DNA of 40,317 nt from JBHGXV01 sp041920505 (GTDB lineage Bacteria; Bacillota; Bacilli; Brevibacillales; Brevibacillaceae). The notes beneath the pieces were generated by a model that did not search any database, was not told the origin of the DNA, and saw nothing but the letters and a program-made list of their open reading frames with translations. A program made the translations under genes and the position numbers. Below are positions 9,199 through 16,973 of this stretch, piece after piece (position 1 is the first letter of the stretch; every line of letters begins with the position of its first letter). The stretch spans positions 1 through 40,317 of the forward strand of contig JBHGXV010000016.1 in assembly GCA_041920505.1 (NCBI GenBank), read 5' to 3'.

Positions 9199-9238
9199 CC
9201 TGCTTCCACCATATCTTCGCGAAAGAGAGGGATGTGTC

Positions 9239-9469
9239 ATGTCGTTCGGAGTGACCGGTTTGTTGACGATTCTCGTGTCAATTGTCTGTATTGGCTTGAG
9301 CTGGTGGGCCCTGCAGGCCTTTCGGTTTGATTTGTTCGTGAAAAAAGCGGACAGTGCGCAGGCGAAACTGTTGCAAATCTTGTTATCCATCTTTATCGGG
9401 GCGGGGGTCGCGCGGTTTTTTATGGATTATCTCGGGGCGTCACTATTGCTTGGACACCTGTTTTCCTGA
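9239..9469 (+). CDS. ywzB: DUF1146 family small membrane protein (YwzB type)
   Basis: A 76-residue protein with two hydrophobic segments (about residues 5-25 and 43-62) joined by a short basic loop with FRFDLFVKKADSAQAKLLQI. Length, topology and the FxxLFxxK pattern match DUF1146/YwzB. Family members sit just upstream of ywmB and murA in many Bacilli, as here. The function is not known. ATG start with a GAGAGGGATG-type binding site. Confidence 0.85.
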   Translation: MSFGVTGLLTILVSIVCIGLSWWALQAFRFDLFVKKADSAQAKLLQILLSIFIGAGVARFFMDYLGASLLLGHLFS

Positions 9470-9559
9470 CGCCGCTTTCCGACAGTTCGGTTGGTATATC
9501 TCTCCAGTTTTCCGTAAAGACTAGTGGGTACAGATGAGGAAAACGGGGAGAGGACAGAG

Positions 9560-10303
9560 ATGAAACAAAAGGGGCTGTGGAGTTGTCTGTTGCTGTTCAT
9601 GCTGGCGTTGGCCGTGTATCTGCCTGCGGCGGCTAAAAACGCGTCTGACAAGGCGGCAGAAACGATCGTGCAGGTCGTGGAAGCATCGGGTGCACAGGTG
9701 CAGGACATTCAGTTGCGGGCCGCTGCCGGCATGAAAAAGGTGCATACTTCTAACGACCTAGTCGCGTTGGCCAGTGTCTGGCGAAAGAGATTGTCCATCG
9801 CCGATCAGGGGCAATGGACATGGGAAAACGGGCTTACGGTATGGGAGGCACAAGCCGGATCGGCGGGTGCCGCGCTTTCCCTGCGAGTTGTCGGCGTGCC
9901 GACTTCAGATGGATTCGATACACATCTAGTGGTCAAGATCGAAGGAAAACGCACACATCTACAAGATGTTGTAAAACTGCGCCAACTGGTGGTTGAGGCC
10001 TTCAAACAAGCGACAATCATTCCGCAAATTAGCACTTGTATTCGTGGAATATACAGTGATACACTGAGTGATGATCAGCAGGAGGGTAAGGTTTTCGGGA
10101 TTTTGCGATCTCTCCGGGCCAGGGAAGTCGAACGTTTGCAGGACGACACCGTACTTAGCGTTTCTGCATATACGGAACAGTGGCTACCTTTTCTCACCAC
10201 TGACGATCACAAGATGAATGTACAGGTGGCAACCCATCTTGATCCACAGACCAAGTGGACGCGAATCACCGTAGGGACACCTATCATCACAGCGGAATAC
10301 TAA
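9560..10303 (+). CDS. ywmB: YwmB family exported protein (TATA-box-binding-like fold)
   Basis: A 247-residue secreted or membrane-tethered protein with an N-terminal signal segment (MKQKGLWSCLLLFMLALAVY, ending near PAAAKNA). Position between the DUF1146 gene and murA, length, and the alternating beta/alpha pattern with paired ST-x-IRGIYSDTLSDD-type motifs fit YwmB, whose structure resembles a TATA-binding-protein fold. The biochemical role is unknown. The open frame extends upstream to 9524, but ATG 9560 has GGGGAGAGG seven bases before it and starts the signal peptide directly. Confidence 0.8.
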   Translation: MKQKGLWSCLLLFMLALAVYLPAAAKNASDKAAETIVQVVEASGAQVQDIQLRAAAGMKKVHTSNDLVALASVWRKRLSIADQGQWTWENGLTVWEAQAGSAGAALSLRVVGVPTSDGFDTHLVVKIEGKRTHLQDVVKLRQLVVEAFKQATIIPQISTCIRGIYSDTLSDDQQEGKVFGILRSLRAREVERLQDDTVLSVSAYTEQWLPFLTTDDHKMNVQVATHLDPQTKWTRITVGTPIITAEY

Positions 10304-10322
10304 GCACGCGGAGGGATTCACA

Positions 10323-11657
10323 TTGGAAAAAATCGTTGTCCGCGGTGGTAAGGCATTGGCGGGAACTGTGAAGGTATCCGGCGCGAAAAACGCCGTTCTT
10401 CCCATTATTGCAGCATCCATACTGGCCGAAGAAGGGACGTGCGTCATTCACGACGTGCCGGGGCTGGACGATGTTCACACGATCTGCGAGTTGCTGAGAA
10501 CGCTGCAGATTGCGATTACATACGAAGGCGAGATGCTTACCATTGACGCCACCAGGTTGAACGGCATCGAGGCATCCTACGAGCTTGTCCGCAAAATGCG
10601 GGCATCGTTTCTTGTTATGGGACCGTTGCTCGCCCGCCAGGGGAAAGCCCGCATCGCGCTGCCGGGCGGTTGCGCGATCGGCACGCGGCCGATTGACCAG
10701 CACCTCAAAGGATTCGAGGCGATGGGCGCGAAGATCCAGATTGGACAAGGCTTCATTGAAGCGCATGTGGACGGCCGCCTGAAAGGGGCCAAGATCTACC
10801 TCGACGTCGCCAGCGTCGGCGCGACGGAAAACATCATGATGGCCGCTTCGCTTGCGGAAGGCACCACGATTATTGAAAATGCGGCGGAAGAGCCGGAAAT
10901 CGTCGACCTGGCCAACTTCCTCAACGGGATGGGGGCGAAGATTCGCGGCGCCGGGACGGGATCGATCCGGATCGAAGGTGTCGAACGCCTGCGGGGATGC
11001 ACGCATTGCGTGATTCCCGACCGGATTGAGGCGGGCACCTTTATGGTGGCGGCGGCCATTACCGGCGGCGACGTGTTTGTCGAGGGCGCGATCTGCGACC
11101 ATCTCAAGCCGGTCACAGCCAAACTGCGCGAGATGGGCGTGACCGTGGACGAGCTGGAAAACGGGATTCGCGTGCGCCGCACTGGTCCGCTCAAGGCGGT
11201 AGATGTCAAAACCTTGCCGTATCCGGGCTTCCCGACGGACATGCAGTCCCAGATGATGGCCCTGTTGCTGGCCTCCGAAGGGACGAGCATCGTGACGGAA
11301 ACCGTGTTTGAGAACCGCTTCATGCACGTCGAAGAGTTTCGGCGCATGAGCGCCAACATCAAAATCGAGGGGCGCAGCGCGATTGTCGAAGGCGGAACGA
11401 AGCTGACCGGCAGCAAGGTGTGCGCCACCGATTTGCGTGCGGGAGCCGCGTTGGTGCTGGCGGGCCTGATTGCCGAAGGAGAGACGGAAGTGACCGGCCT
11501 GCATCACCTGGATCGGGGATATGTCAACTTTACCGAGAAACTGCAAGCGTTGGGAGCGGACGTGCAACGGGTGAAGGTCGAGGAACAAGCTGCCCGGGAA
11601 GCGGCCGATGCCAAAGCGCAGGCCGTCAAAGTCAACCTGTCGCCCAATTTTGCGTAA
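10323..11657 (+). CDS. murA: UDP-N-acetylglucosamine 1-carboxyvinyltransferase
   Basis: First committed cytoplasmic step of peptidoglycan synthesis: transfers enolpyruvate from PEP to UDP-GlcNAc. The 444-residue protein has the substrate-binding Lys22-Asn23 in VSGAKNAVLP and the catalytic Cys117 in ALPGGCAIGTRPID, where fosfomycin attaches in Cys-type enzymes. FPTDMQSQMMALL and the six-fold alpha/beta repeat pattern are intact. TTG start with GGAGGG nine bases upstream. The C-terminus carries an Ala/Lys/Gln-rich tail (about the last 25 residues) longer than usual. The 19-base gap from ywmB implies co-transcription; a terminator follows. Confidence 0.96.
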   Translation: MEKIVVRGGKALAGTVKVSGAKNAVLPIIAASILAEEGTCVIHDVPGLDDVHTICELLRTLQIAITYEGEMLTIDATRLNGIEASYELVRKMRASFLVMGPLLARQGKARIALPGGCAIGTRPIDQHLKGFEAMGAKIQIGQGFIEAHVDGRLKGAKIYLDVASVGATENIMMAASLAEGTTIIENAAEEPEIVDLANFLNGMGAKIRGAGTGSIRIEGVERLRGCTHCVIPDRIEAGTFMVAAAITGGDVFVEGAICDHLKPVTAKLREMGVTVDELENGIRVRRTGPLKAVDVKTLPYPGFPTDMQSQMMALLLASEGTSIVTETVFENRFMHVEEFRRMSANIKIEGRSAIVEGGTKLTGSKVCATDLRAGAALVLAGLIAEGETEVTGLHHLDRGYVNFTEKLQALGADVQRVKVEEQAAREAADAKAQAVKVNLSPNFA

Positions 11658-11683
11658 ACCACCCATACGGATAGGAGCACAAG

Positions 11684-11712
11684 AGACTTCCATCAAGGCG
11701 GAAGTCTTTTTT
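11684..11712 (+). terminator. Intrinsic terminator after murA
   Basis: Eight-base perfect arms AGACTTCC (11684-11691) and GGAAGTCT (11700-11707) with an eight-base loop, followed by a run of T. Confidence 0.85.
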
Positions 11713-11714
11713 CT

Positions 11715-11742
11715 TTTGGTTCAAACCAGCCTGTGCTATGAT
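11715..11742 (+). promoter_or_regulatory. SigA-type promoter with extended -10, upstream of alaR
   Basis: TGTGC (11732-11736) immediately precedes TATGAT (11737-11742), the TRTGN extended -10 common in Bacillus. The -35 is weak (TTTGGT, 11715-11720, spacer 16). It sits just after the murA terminator and about 30 bases before the alaR start. Confidence 0.6.
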
Positions 11743-11770
11743 GAATGGAAAAAAGAGTGGGGTGGAGTCA

Positions 11771-12271
11771 ATGGACAAACAGAAGCGCAAGGAATTGTTG
11801 CGTCTGTTGGAGGAAGACAGCCGATTGACCAGCGAACAGTTGGCCCGGCTGCTCGCGGTAACCGCCGAGGAAGTGGAGGCAGAGATCAAGCGTCTCCAGG
11901 CGGAAAAGGTGATTGTCAAGTTTCCCGCCTTGATCAACTGGGAGCGGGTGGAGGACGATCCGTACGTGACCGCGATGATCGACGTAAAAGTGACGCCGAA
12001 GCGGGACGTCGGGTTTGACGAAGTGGCGGAACGCATCTGCCGGTTTCCCGAGGTGAAGGCGGTCTATTTGATGTCGGGTGCCGACTACGATCTGTCGGTG
12101 GTGCTGGAAGGCAAGACGATGCGGGAAGTGGCCAGTTTCGTATCGCAAAAGCTGGCTCCCCTTGAGTCTGTGATTTCGACGGCGACCCATTTTATTCTCA
12201 AGCGCTACAAGCATGACGGGATTATGCTGGAAGAACGGGATGACGACCGCAGGATGGTGGTCACGCCATGA
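11771..12271 (+). CDS. alaR: Lrp/AsnC family transcriptional regulator (AlaR/YugG-like)
   Basis: A 166-residue DNA-binding regulator. Residues 1-50 form the winged-helix AsnC domain (LTSEQLARLLAVTAEEVEAE), and residues 60-150 the RAM ligand-binding domain (YVTAMIDVKV, MSGADYDLSV). The open frame starts at 11738 but that ATG lies in the -10 of the promoter; ATG 11771 follows GGGGTGGAG. The stop overlaps the aminotransferase start by four bases (ATGA). In B. subtilis the same regulator-aminotransferase pair is AlaR-AlaT (YugG-YugH), in which the regulator controls alanine metabolism. The symbol is transferred from that arrangement and family, not from a ligand assay. Confidence 0.75.
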   Translation: MDKQKRKELLRLLEEDSRLTSEQLARLLAVTAEEVEAEIKRLQAEKVIVKFPALINWERVEDDPYVTAMIDVKVTPKRDVGFDEVAERICRFPEVKAVYLMSGADYDLSVVLEGKTMREVASFVSQKLAPLESVISTATHFILKRYKHDGIMLEERDDDRRMVVTP

Positions 12272-13443
12272 GAGAAGTTTCGACGCGAAGCCGCCTCTCC
12301 GCAACCGTCCAATCCCTGAAGCCGTCGGGCATCCGCCGATTTTTTGATCTGGCCGCCTCGATGGAAGGCGTGATTTCGCTCGGGGTGGGCGAACCCGATT
12401 TCATTACGCCCTGGCGCGTCCGGGAAGCGTGTATCTCTTCGCTAGAGAGGGGCTATACCGCCTACACGTCCAACGCCGGGCTGCTGGAATTGCGCAGAGA
12501 GATTGCCCGCTATCTGGAGGAGCGATTCGCCGTCTCCTACCGGCCGGACGATGAGATTCTTGTAACGGTGGGCGCCAGCGAGGCGATCGATATTGCCTTG
12601 CGTGCGGTGCTTGACCCTGGCGACGAGGTGCTGGTCGTGGAGCCGTGTTACGTGTCGTATGAACCGGTGATCCGGTTGGCCGGAGGCGTACCGGTGTTTT
12701 TGCGAACGACGGCGGACAGCCACTTCAAGCTGACGCCGGAAGAGCTGGAGGCCCGGATTACACCGCGCACCAAAGCGATTATCTTCTGTTATCCGAATAA
12801 TCCGACAGGAAGCACGATGACCCGCGACGAGTGGCAGCGGCTTACGCCCATCATCGAACGGCACGACTTGCTGGTCTTGTCGGACGAGATTTACGCCGAG
12901 TTGACGTACGGGCGCACGCATGACAGTTTCGCGGCGCTGCCTGGCATGAAACAACGAACCATTCTCATCTCCGGTTTTTCCAAGGCATTCGCCATGACCG
13001 GCTGGCGGCTGGGCTACGTATGCGCCCCGGCTGATTTGCTGGGCGGCATGCTGAAAATCCACCAGTACACGATGCTGTGCGCGCCGATCATGGCGCAGAT
13101 GGCGGGGCTGGAGGCCATGCGCAGCGGGAGCGGCGACGTGGAGCGGATGGTGGAGAGCTACCGTCAGCGGCGCAACTACGTCGTGCACGCTTTTTCGCAA
13201 ATCGGTCTCACCTGCCACGAGCCACAAGGAGCGTTCTACGCCTTCCCGTCGATTGCGTCCACCGGGCTTACGGCCAGCGACTTCGCGGAGCGGTTGCTGA
13301 TGGAAGAAAAGGTGGCGGTCGTGCCCGGAGACGTCTTCGGCGAAAGCGGCTGCGGACATATCCGCTGTTCCTACGCCACTTCCCTGGAACAACTGGAGCG
13401 GGCGATGGAACGGATCGGCCGGTTTGTCTCGCGTCTCTCGTAA
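12268..13443 (+). CDS. alaT: PLP-dependent class I/II aminotransferase (AlaT/YugH-like)
   Basis: Fold-type I aminotransferase of 391 residues. The PLP-binding Lys is K239 in SGFSKAFAMTGWRLGYV. The YPNNPTGSTM motif (175-184) and SDEIYAELTY (205-214) hold the pyridine-ring and phosphate contacts, and GVGEPDF is near residue 39. The closest functional parallel is B. subtilis AlaT, alanine transaminase; related family members act on aspartate or aromatic substrates, so specificity is inferred from the AlaR-like neighbour. It overlaps alaR by four bases and is probably co-transcribed with it. Confidence 0.85.
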   Translation: MREVSTRSRLSATVQSLKPSGIRRFFDLAASMEGVISLGVGEPDFITPWRVREACISSLERGYTAYTSNAGLLELRREIARYLEERFAVSYRPDDEILVTVGASEAIDIALRAVLDPGDEVLVVEPCYVSYEPVIRLAGGVPVFLRTTADSHFKLTPEELEARITPRTKAIIFCYPNNPTGSTMTRDEWQRLTPIIERHDLLVLSDEIYAELTYGRTHDSFAALPGMKQRTILISGFSKAFAMTGWRLGYVCAPADLLGGMLKIHQYTMLCAPIMAQMAGLEAMRSGSGDVERMVESYRQRRNYVVHAFSQIGLTCHEPQGAFYAFPSIASTGLTASDFAERLLMEEKVAVVPGDVFGESGCGHIRCSYATSLEQLERAMERIGRFVSRLS

Positions 13444-13461
13444 CTCTCTGATTCTCGCACG

Positions 13462-13490
13462 TTCTATCCTCCCCGGGCCGGACATAGACT
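13462..13490 (+). promoter_or_regulatory. Possible SigE-type promoter of spoIID
   Basis: CATAGACT (13483-13490) matches the SigE -10 consensus CATACANT at all but one defined position. Fourteen bases upstream lies TTCTATC (13462-13468), a partial match to the -35. spoIID is a SigE target in B. subtilis, so the context agrees, but the -35 is weak. Confidence 0.4.
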
Positions 13491-13515
13491 GTACTGGTCA
13501 AGTTGTCCAGTCTAT
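13484..13515 (+). repeat. Inverted repeat overlapping the spoIID promoter
   Basis: Perfect 8-base arms ATAGACTG (13484-13491) and CAGTCTAT (13508-13515) with a 16-base centre. The left arm overlaps the proposed -10 and the right arm ends just before the Shine-Dalgarno. It could be an operator or a 5'-leader hairpin. Confidence 0.6.
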
Positions 13516-13532
13516 CGTGGGAGGGTTTTTTC

Positions 13533-14534
13533 ATGAAGCGTTACGTCCTGCTGATGTTCGTCGTCCTGCCCGTATTGCTGGTGCTATTGCCTGCCGCACT
13601 GGTCTTTTACTTCTCTCCTGTCGATTCGGTAGTGCTAGAAAAACCGCCGCGTGCGTCCGCCGCGACAACCGATGCCCCGCAACCGATGATCAAGGTCTAT
13701 CGCACCGAAAAGAAGACGATTGAAACGGTTCCGTTGGAGAGCTATATCGAAGGGGTGGTCTCCGCCGAGATGCCGGCCGAGTTTGAGCTTGAAGCCCTGA
13801 AGGCACAGGCGTTGGCCGCCCGCACCTATATCATCCGCCGCCTGAAGGAAGGCAACTTTGACGACGTCCCCGCCGGTGCGCATGTGCTCGATACCATCAA
13901 GCACCAGGTGTACATGGACGATCAGCAATGCCGGGAGAAATGGGGAGCCCAGTACGAGTGGAAACGCGCCCGCATCCATCAGGCCGTTCGGGAAACGGCC
14001 GGCGTCGTGCTCACCTATCAGGGGCAGCCGATTGACGCGACGTTTTTCTCCACCAGCAACGGCTTCACGGAAAATGCCGACGAATACTGGAACAAGCCCA
14101 TCCCCTACCTGCGCAGCGTGGCCAGCCCGTGGGACCGCCAGTCGCCCCGGTTCGAAGAGCGAACGGTGATGACGGCAAGCGAGCTGGAGCAAAAGCTCGG
14201 CGTCATCCTGGACGCGCAATCGATCTCGAATGGAAGCTGGTACACGGTGCTGGAGCGGACGACAGGCAACCGGATCAGCAAAATCCGCATCGGCAACAAA
14301 GAGTTTACCGGCAAGGACATCCGCGAGCGGCTTGGACTCAACTCCTCCGACTTCAGCATGGAACTGTTGAACGGGCGGGTCACCATCACGACGCACGGAT
14401 ACGGTCACGGCGTCGGCATGAGTCAGTGGGGAGCCAACGGAATGGCCAAGGCGGGGAAAAACGCGGAGCAGATCGTCAAGTATTTCTACCAGGGCGTCTC
14501 TCTCGAAAACTATCACAAGATCGTCCGCATCTAG
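13533..14534 (+). CDS. spoIID: Stage II sporulation protein D
   Basis: Membrane-anchored lytic transglycosylase that, with SpoIIP and SpoIIM, degrades septal peptidoglycan so that the mother cell can engulf the forespore. One N-terminal transmembrane helix (about residues 4-27), then the SpoIID domain. VVSAEMPAEFELEALKAQAL holds the conserved Glu of the family (E79 here), SNGFTENADEYW is the next block, and GYGHGVGMSQWGANGMA is near the C-terminus. 333 residues, close to the B. subtilis protein. The open frame reaches 13503, but ATG 13533 has GGGAGGG at seven bases. spoIIQ follows, as in many spore formers. Confidence 0.95.
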   Translation: MKRYVLLMFVVLPVLLVLLPAALVFYFSPVDSVVLEKPPRASAATTDAPQPMIKVYRTEKKTIETVPLESYIEGVVSAEMPAEFELEALKAQALAARTYIIRRLKEGNFDDVPAGAHVLDTIKHQVYMDDQQCREKWGAQYEWKRARIHQAVRETAGVVLTYQGQPIDATFFSTSNGFTENADEYWNKPIPYLRSVASPWDRQSPRFEERTVMTASELEQKLGVILDAQSISNGSWYTVLERTTGNRISKIRIGNKEFTGKDIRERLGLNSSDFSMELLNGRVTITTHGYGHGVGMSQWGANGMAKAGKNAEQIVKYFYQGVSLENYHKIVRI

Positions 14535-14576
14535 GCGCTGTTTGACACAAATTTTTACGTTTCCCTCATTCGCCAG

Positions 14577-14604
14577 GTTTATGCGTCCAAAAACTGGTGA
14601 TACT
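14577..14604 (+). promoter_or_regulatory. SigF/SigG-type promoter of spoIIQ
   Basis: GTTTA (14577-14581) matches the -35 consensus GYWTA, and GGTGATACT (14596-14604) matches GGNRANANT at every defined position, with a 14-base spacer. spoIIQ is a forespore SigF gene in B. subtilis. The leader would be short, since the Shine-Dalgarno GAGGTGAT begins at 14612. Confidence 0.6.
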
Positions 14605-14624
14605 GGTGGATGAGGTGATAACAA

Positions 14625-15353
14625 ATGGAAGATCAAAAAACTCAAAATCAACCGATTCCTTTCAAAAAAGCATCTGCCTGGAAGGCGATTCTGGGCAAAA
14701 AGTGGGCGTTCCCGGCGATCTACATCGGCACCGCAGCAATTATCCTCGCTTTTGTGATGTGGTATCAGGGCAACGCTGGAAACTACGCCATTGACAAGTC
14801 ACAGTGGATGCAGGGTGTGTCGACAGAGACTCCGCAAGCCGAAAGCAAGACAGCGGTCCAAGAAGAAAAAACGGACGCGGTGCCGGCGAGCAAATCCGTC
14901 CAGCCGCTTGCCTGGCCGATCGCCAGCGGCGTGAAGTACCAGGTGGGCATGGAATTTTTTGACGATCAGTCTCCGGCGGAAAACCAACAGGCAGCGCTCG
15001 TCAAGTATGAGGATTCGTTCATGCCGCATACCGGGATCGACTTGAAGGCGACCGACGGCAAAGCCTTTGACGTGACGGCCGCGCTTCCAGGCAAGGTAAC
15101 CAAGGTGGAAAATGATCCGCTGGTCGGCTACCTGGTGGAAGTCGAACATCCGGACAACATGGTGACCGTGTACCAAAGCCTGGAGAAAGTCACCGTCAAG
15201 CCGGGCGATCAGGTCAATCAGGGACAAGTGCTGGGAACCGCAGGCCGCAATGTGTATGAAAAAGACGCCGGCGTCCACCTCCACTTCGAAGTTCGTGTCA
15301 ACGGTAATCCGGTCAATCCCAAGCAATACCTGACCCAAACCGAAACGCAATAA
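14625..15353 (+). CDS. spoIIQ: SpoIIQ-like M23 (LytM) family protein
   Basis: Forespore membrane protein whose extracellular LytM domain faces the intermembrane space and pairs with mother-cell SpoIIIAH to form the engulfment channel. 242 residues: a short cytoplasmic part, one transmembrane helix (about 29-47), a linker, and the M23 domain (about 95-235). All zinc-site residues are present: His135 and Asp139 in HTGIDL, His218 and His220 in HLHFEV. B. subtilis SpoIIQ has lost the first His and is catalytically inactive, so this version may be an active endopeptidase, as reported for clostridial SpoIIQ. ATG start with GAGGTGAT upstream. A strong terminator follows. Confidence 0.88.
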   Translation: MEDQKTQNQPIPFKKASAWKAILGKKWAFPAIYIGTAAIILAFVMWYQGNAGNYAIDKSQWMQGVSTETPQAESKTAVQEEKTDAVPASKSVQPLAWPIASGVKYQVGMEFFDDQSPAENQQAALVKYEDSFMPHTGIDLKATDGKAFDVTAALPGKVTKVENDPLVGYLVEVEHPDNMVTVYQSLEKVTVKPGDQVNQGQVLGTAGRNVYEKDAGVHLHFEVRVNGNPVNPKQYLTQTETQ

Positions 15354-15365
15354 GCTCAATGACGA

Positions 15366-15405
15366 AAAACCTGCGCGAAATACCGGCAATCGCGCAGGTT
15401 TTGTT
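15366..15405 (+). terminator. Strong intrinsic terminator after spoIIQ
   Basis: Thirteen-base perfect arms (15366-15378 and 15390-15402), an 11-base loop and a T-rich tail. The 5' arm begins with AAAA, so it may also work on the other strand. Confidence 0.9.
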
Positions 15406-15499
15406 TGTGCCGAACGTTCAGCGCCCCTGTCTTCGCCCAAGGTGTACACGCTGTATGAAAAAAGATGCGGCGTGTCTGCTTGTCAGGCTTGGAAACGTA

Positions 15500-15528
15500 G
15501 AATATGTGTCCTTTCCTACCCATATATT
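15500..15528 (+). promoter_or_regulatory. SigE-type promoter of spoIIID
   Basis: GAATATG (15500-15506) fits the SigE -35 KMATATT in six of seven positions. CATATATT (15521-15528) fits the -10 CATACANT with one difference. The spacer is 14 bases. spoIIID is transcribed by SigE in B. subtilis. The leader to the GTG at 15563 is about 28 bases. Confidence 0.65.
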
Positions 15529-15531
15529 GTA

Positions 15532-15541
15532 TCAGACAATT
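15532..15541 (+). promoter_or_regulatory. Candidate SpoIIID binding site
   Basis: TCAGACAATT matches the SpoIIID consensus WWRRACARNY at nine of ten positions. It lies at the predicted transcription start of spoIIID and inside a 6-base inverted repeat (TGTATC 15528-15533, GATACA 15544-15549). Autoregulation is an inference. Confidence 0.45.
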
Positions 15542-15562
15542 CCGATACAGGAGGCGAGGGGC

Positions 15563-15847
15563 GTGCACGATTACATCAAAGAGCGGACCATTAAAATTGG
15601 GCGGTACATTGTGGAAACACGGAACACGGTTCGCATGATCGCCAAAGAATTCGGCGTTTCCAAAAGCACGGTGCACAAAGACTTGACTGAACGGTTGCCT
15701 GAGATAAATCCAGAGTTGGCGGACCAGGTAAAAGAAATTCTGGAGTACCACAAGGCCATCCGTCATCTGCGGGGAGGAGAAGCGACGAAAATCAAATACA
15801 AACGCAAGAGCAAGAAAGTCAGACGTGAACAGGAAGAAAGCGTATAA
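15563..15847 (+). CDS. spoIIID: Sporulation transcription factor SpoIIID
   Basis: Mother-cell DNA-binding protein that switches genes on and off between the SigE and SigK stages. The sequence beginning MHDYIKERTIKIGRYIVETR is nearly that of B. subtilis. The helix-turn-helix is visible as MIAKEFGVSKSTVHKDLTER, followed by the basic tail RHLRGGEATKIKYKRKSKKV. Start GTG 15563, with AGGAGG eight bases upstream, gives 94 residues. The open frame runs further upstream to 15359, but through the spoIIQ terminator and the promoter, so the longer start is wrong. Confidence 0.97.
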   Translation: MHDYIKERTIKIGRYIVETRNTVRMIAKEFGVSKSTVHKDLTERLPEINPELADQVKEILEYHKAIRHLRGGEATKIKYKRKSKKVRREQEESV

Positions 15848-15879
15848 GAAAATTCTGGCGGCAGATTGAAAGGATTTCC

Positions 15880-15908
15880 TTGTCTACTCACGAATTACAT
15901 CCTATGAT
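15880..15908 (+). promoter_or_regulatory. SigA-type promoter of mbl
   Basis: TTGTCT (15880-15885), spacer 17, TATGAT (15903-15908). The transcript would start near 15915, with GGGAGG at 15933. This gives mbl a vegetative promoter separate from spoIIID. Confidence 0.6.
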
Positions 15909-15945
15909 AATGGTAGCAATGCTAATGGTACAGGGAGGCCCTTTA

Positions 15946-16959
15946 ATGTTTAGCAAAGATATCGGAATCGACTTGGGGACAGCCAACGTGCTGATTTACG
16001 TGAAAGGCAAAGGAATCGTATTGGATGAACCTTCTGTGGTGGCAATTGACAATCAGACTAAGAAAGTGTTGGCTGTAGGCCATGAGGCGCATCGTATGGT
16101 GGGCCGCACGCCTGGCAACATTGTCGCTATCCGCCCTTTGCGAGACGGGGTCATCGCTGACTTTGAAATCACGGAAGCCATGTTGAAACACTTCCTCGCC
16201 AAAGTCGGAGGGAAAAGCCTATTTGCGCGGCCGCGCATCTTGATCTGCTGCCCCACCAACATCACCTCGGTCGAACAAAAAGCGATCCGGGAAGCTGCGG
16301 AGCGGAGCGGAGGGGCTCGTGAGGTATTTCTTGAGGAAGAACCGAAAGTCGCCGCAGTTGGTGCCGGAATGGACATTTTCCAACCGTCCGGTAACATGGT
16401 GGTCGACATCGGCGGCGGAACGACGGACGTTGCCGTTTTGTCGATGGGCGACATCGTGACCTCCTCCTCGATTAAAGTGGCGGGGGACAAATTTGACCTC
16501 GCGATTATGCGGTACATAAAGAACAAATACAAACTGTTGGTGGGAGAACGCACAGCCGAAGACATCAAAGTGCAGATTGGTACCGTATCCGGCGGACGCC
16601 AGGACGAAATGGACATTCGCGGACGTGACATGGTGACCGGATTGCCGCAAACCATTACGATCCGTTCGCACGAAGTCCAGGAGGCCCTGGCAGAGTCGGT
16701 GAGCGCAATTGTACAAGCCTCGAAAAACGTATTGGAGCGTACACCTCCGGAACTTTCTGCCGATATTATTGATAAGGGCGTCTCGCTCACGGGTGGAGGT
16801 GCCCTGCTGCACGGCCTTGACCAGTTGCTCTCAGAAGAGTTGAAAGTGCCCGTTGTCGTCGCCGAAGACCCGATGATGTGTGTGGCCAAGGGCACGGGCA
16901 TGATGCTGGAGTATCTGGACAAAGTGCCCGCGTATCGGAAGAAGAAGTTTTTTGGATGA
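15946..16959 (+). CDS. mbl: Rod-shape-determining actin homolog Mbl (MreB family)
   Basis: Cytoskeletal ATPase that forms membrane-bound filaments and directs sidewall peptidoglycan insertion. 337 residues beginning MFSKDIGIDLGTANVLIYVK, with the phosphate-1 loop. VVDIGGGTTDVAVLS is the phosphate-2 loop and SLTGGGALLHGLD lies in the adenosine region. Position directly after spoIIID and before flhO is the same as for mbl in B. subtilis, which separates it from MreB. A TTG-initiated longer frame from 15880 would begin in the promoter; ATG 15946 has GGGAGG at seven bases. Confidence 0.94.
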   Translation: MFSKDIGIDLGTANVLIYVKGKGIVLDEPSVVAIDNQTKKVLAVGHEAHRMVGRTPGNIVAIRPLRDGVIADFEITEAMLKHFLAKVGGKSLFARPRILICCPTNITSVEQKAIREAAERSGGAREVFLEEEPKVAAVGAGMDIFQPSGNMVVDIGGGTTDVAVLSMGDIVTSSSIKVAGDKFDLAIMRYIKNKYKLLVGERTAEDIKVQIGTVSGGRQDEMDIRGRDMVTGLPQTITIRSHEVQEALAESVSAIVQASKNVLERTPPELSADIIDKGVSLTGGGALLHGLDQLLSEELKVPVVVAEDPMMCVAKGTGMMLEYLDKVPAYRKKKFFG

Positions 16960-16973
16960 GGAGGTAGGGCGTC

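Noticed and set aside
14542..14547. Perfect TTGACA before spoIIQ
   Set aside because: Nothing resembling TATAAT occurs 16-18 bases downstream; the SigF-type promoter explains the gene better.
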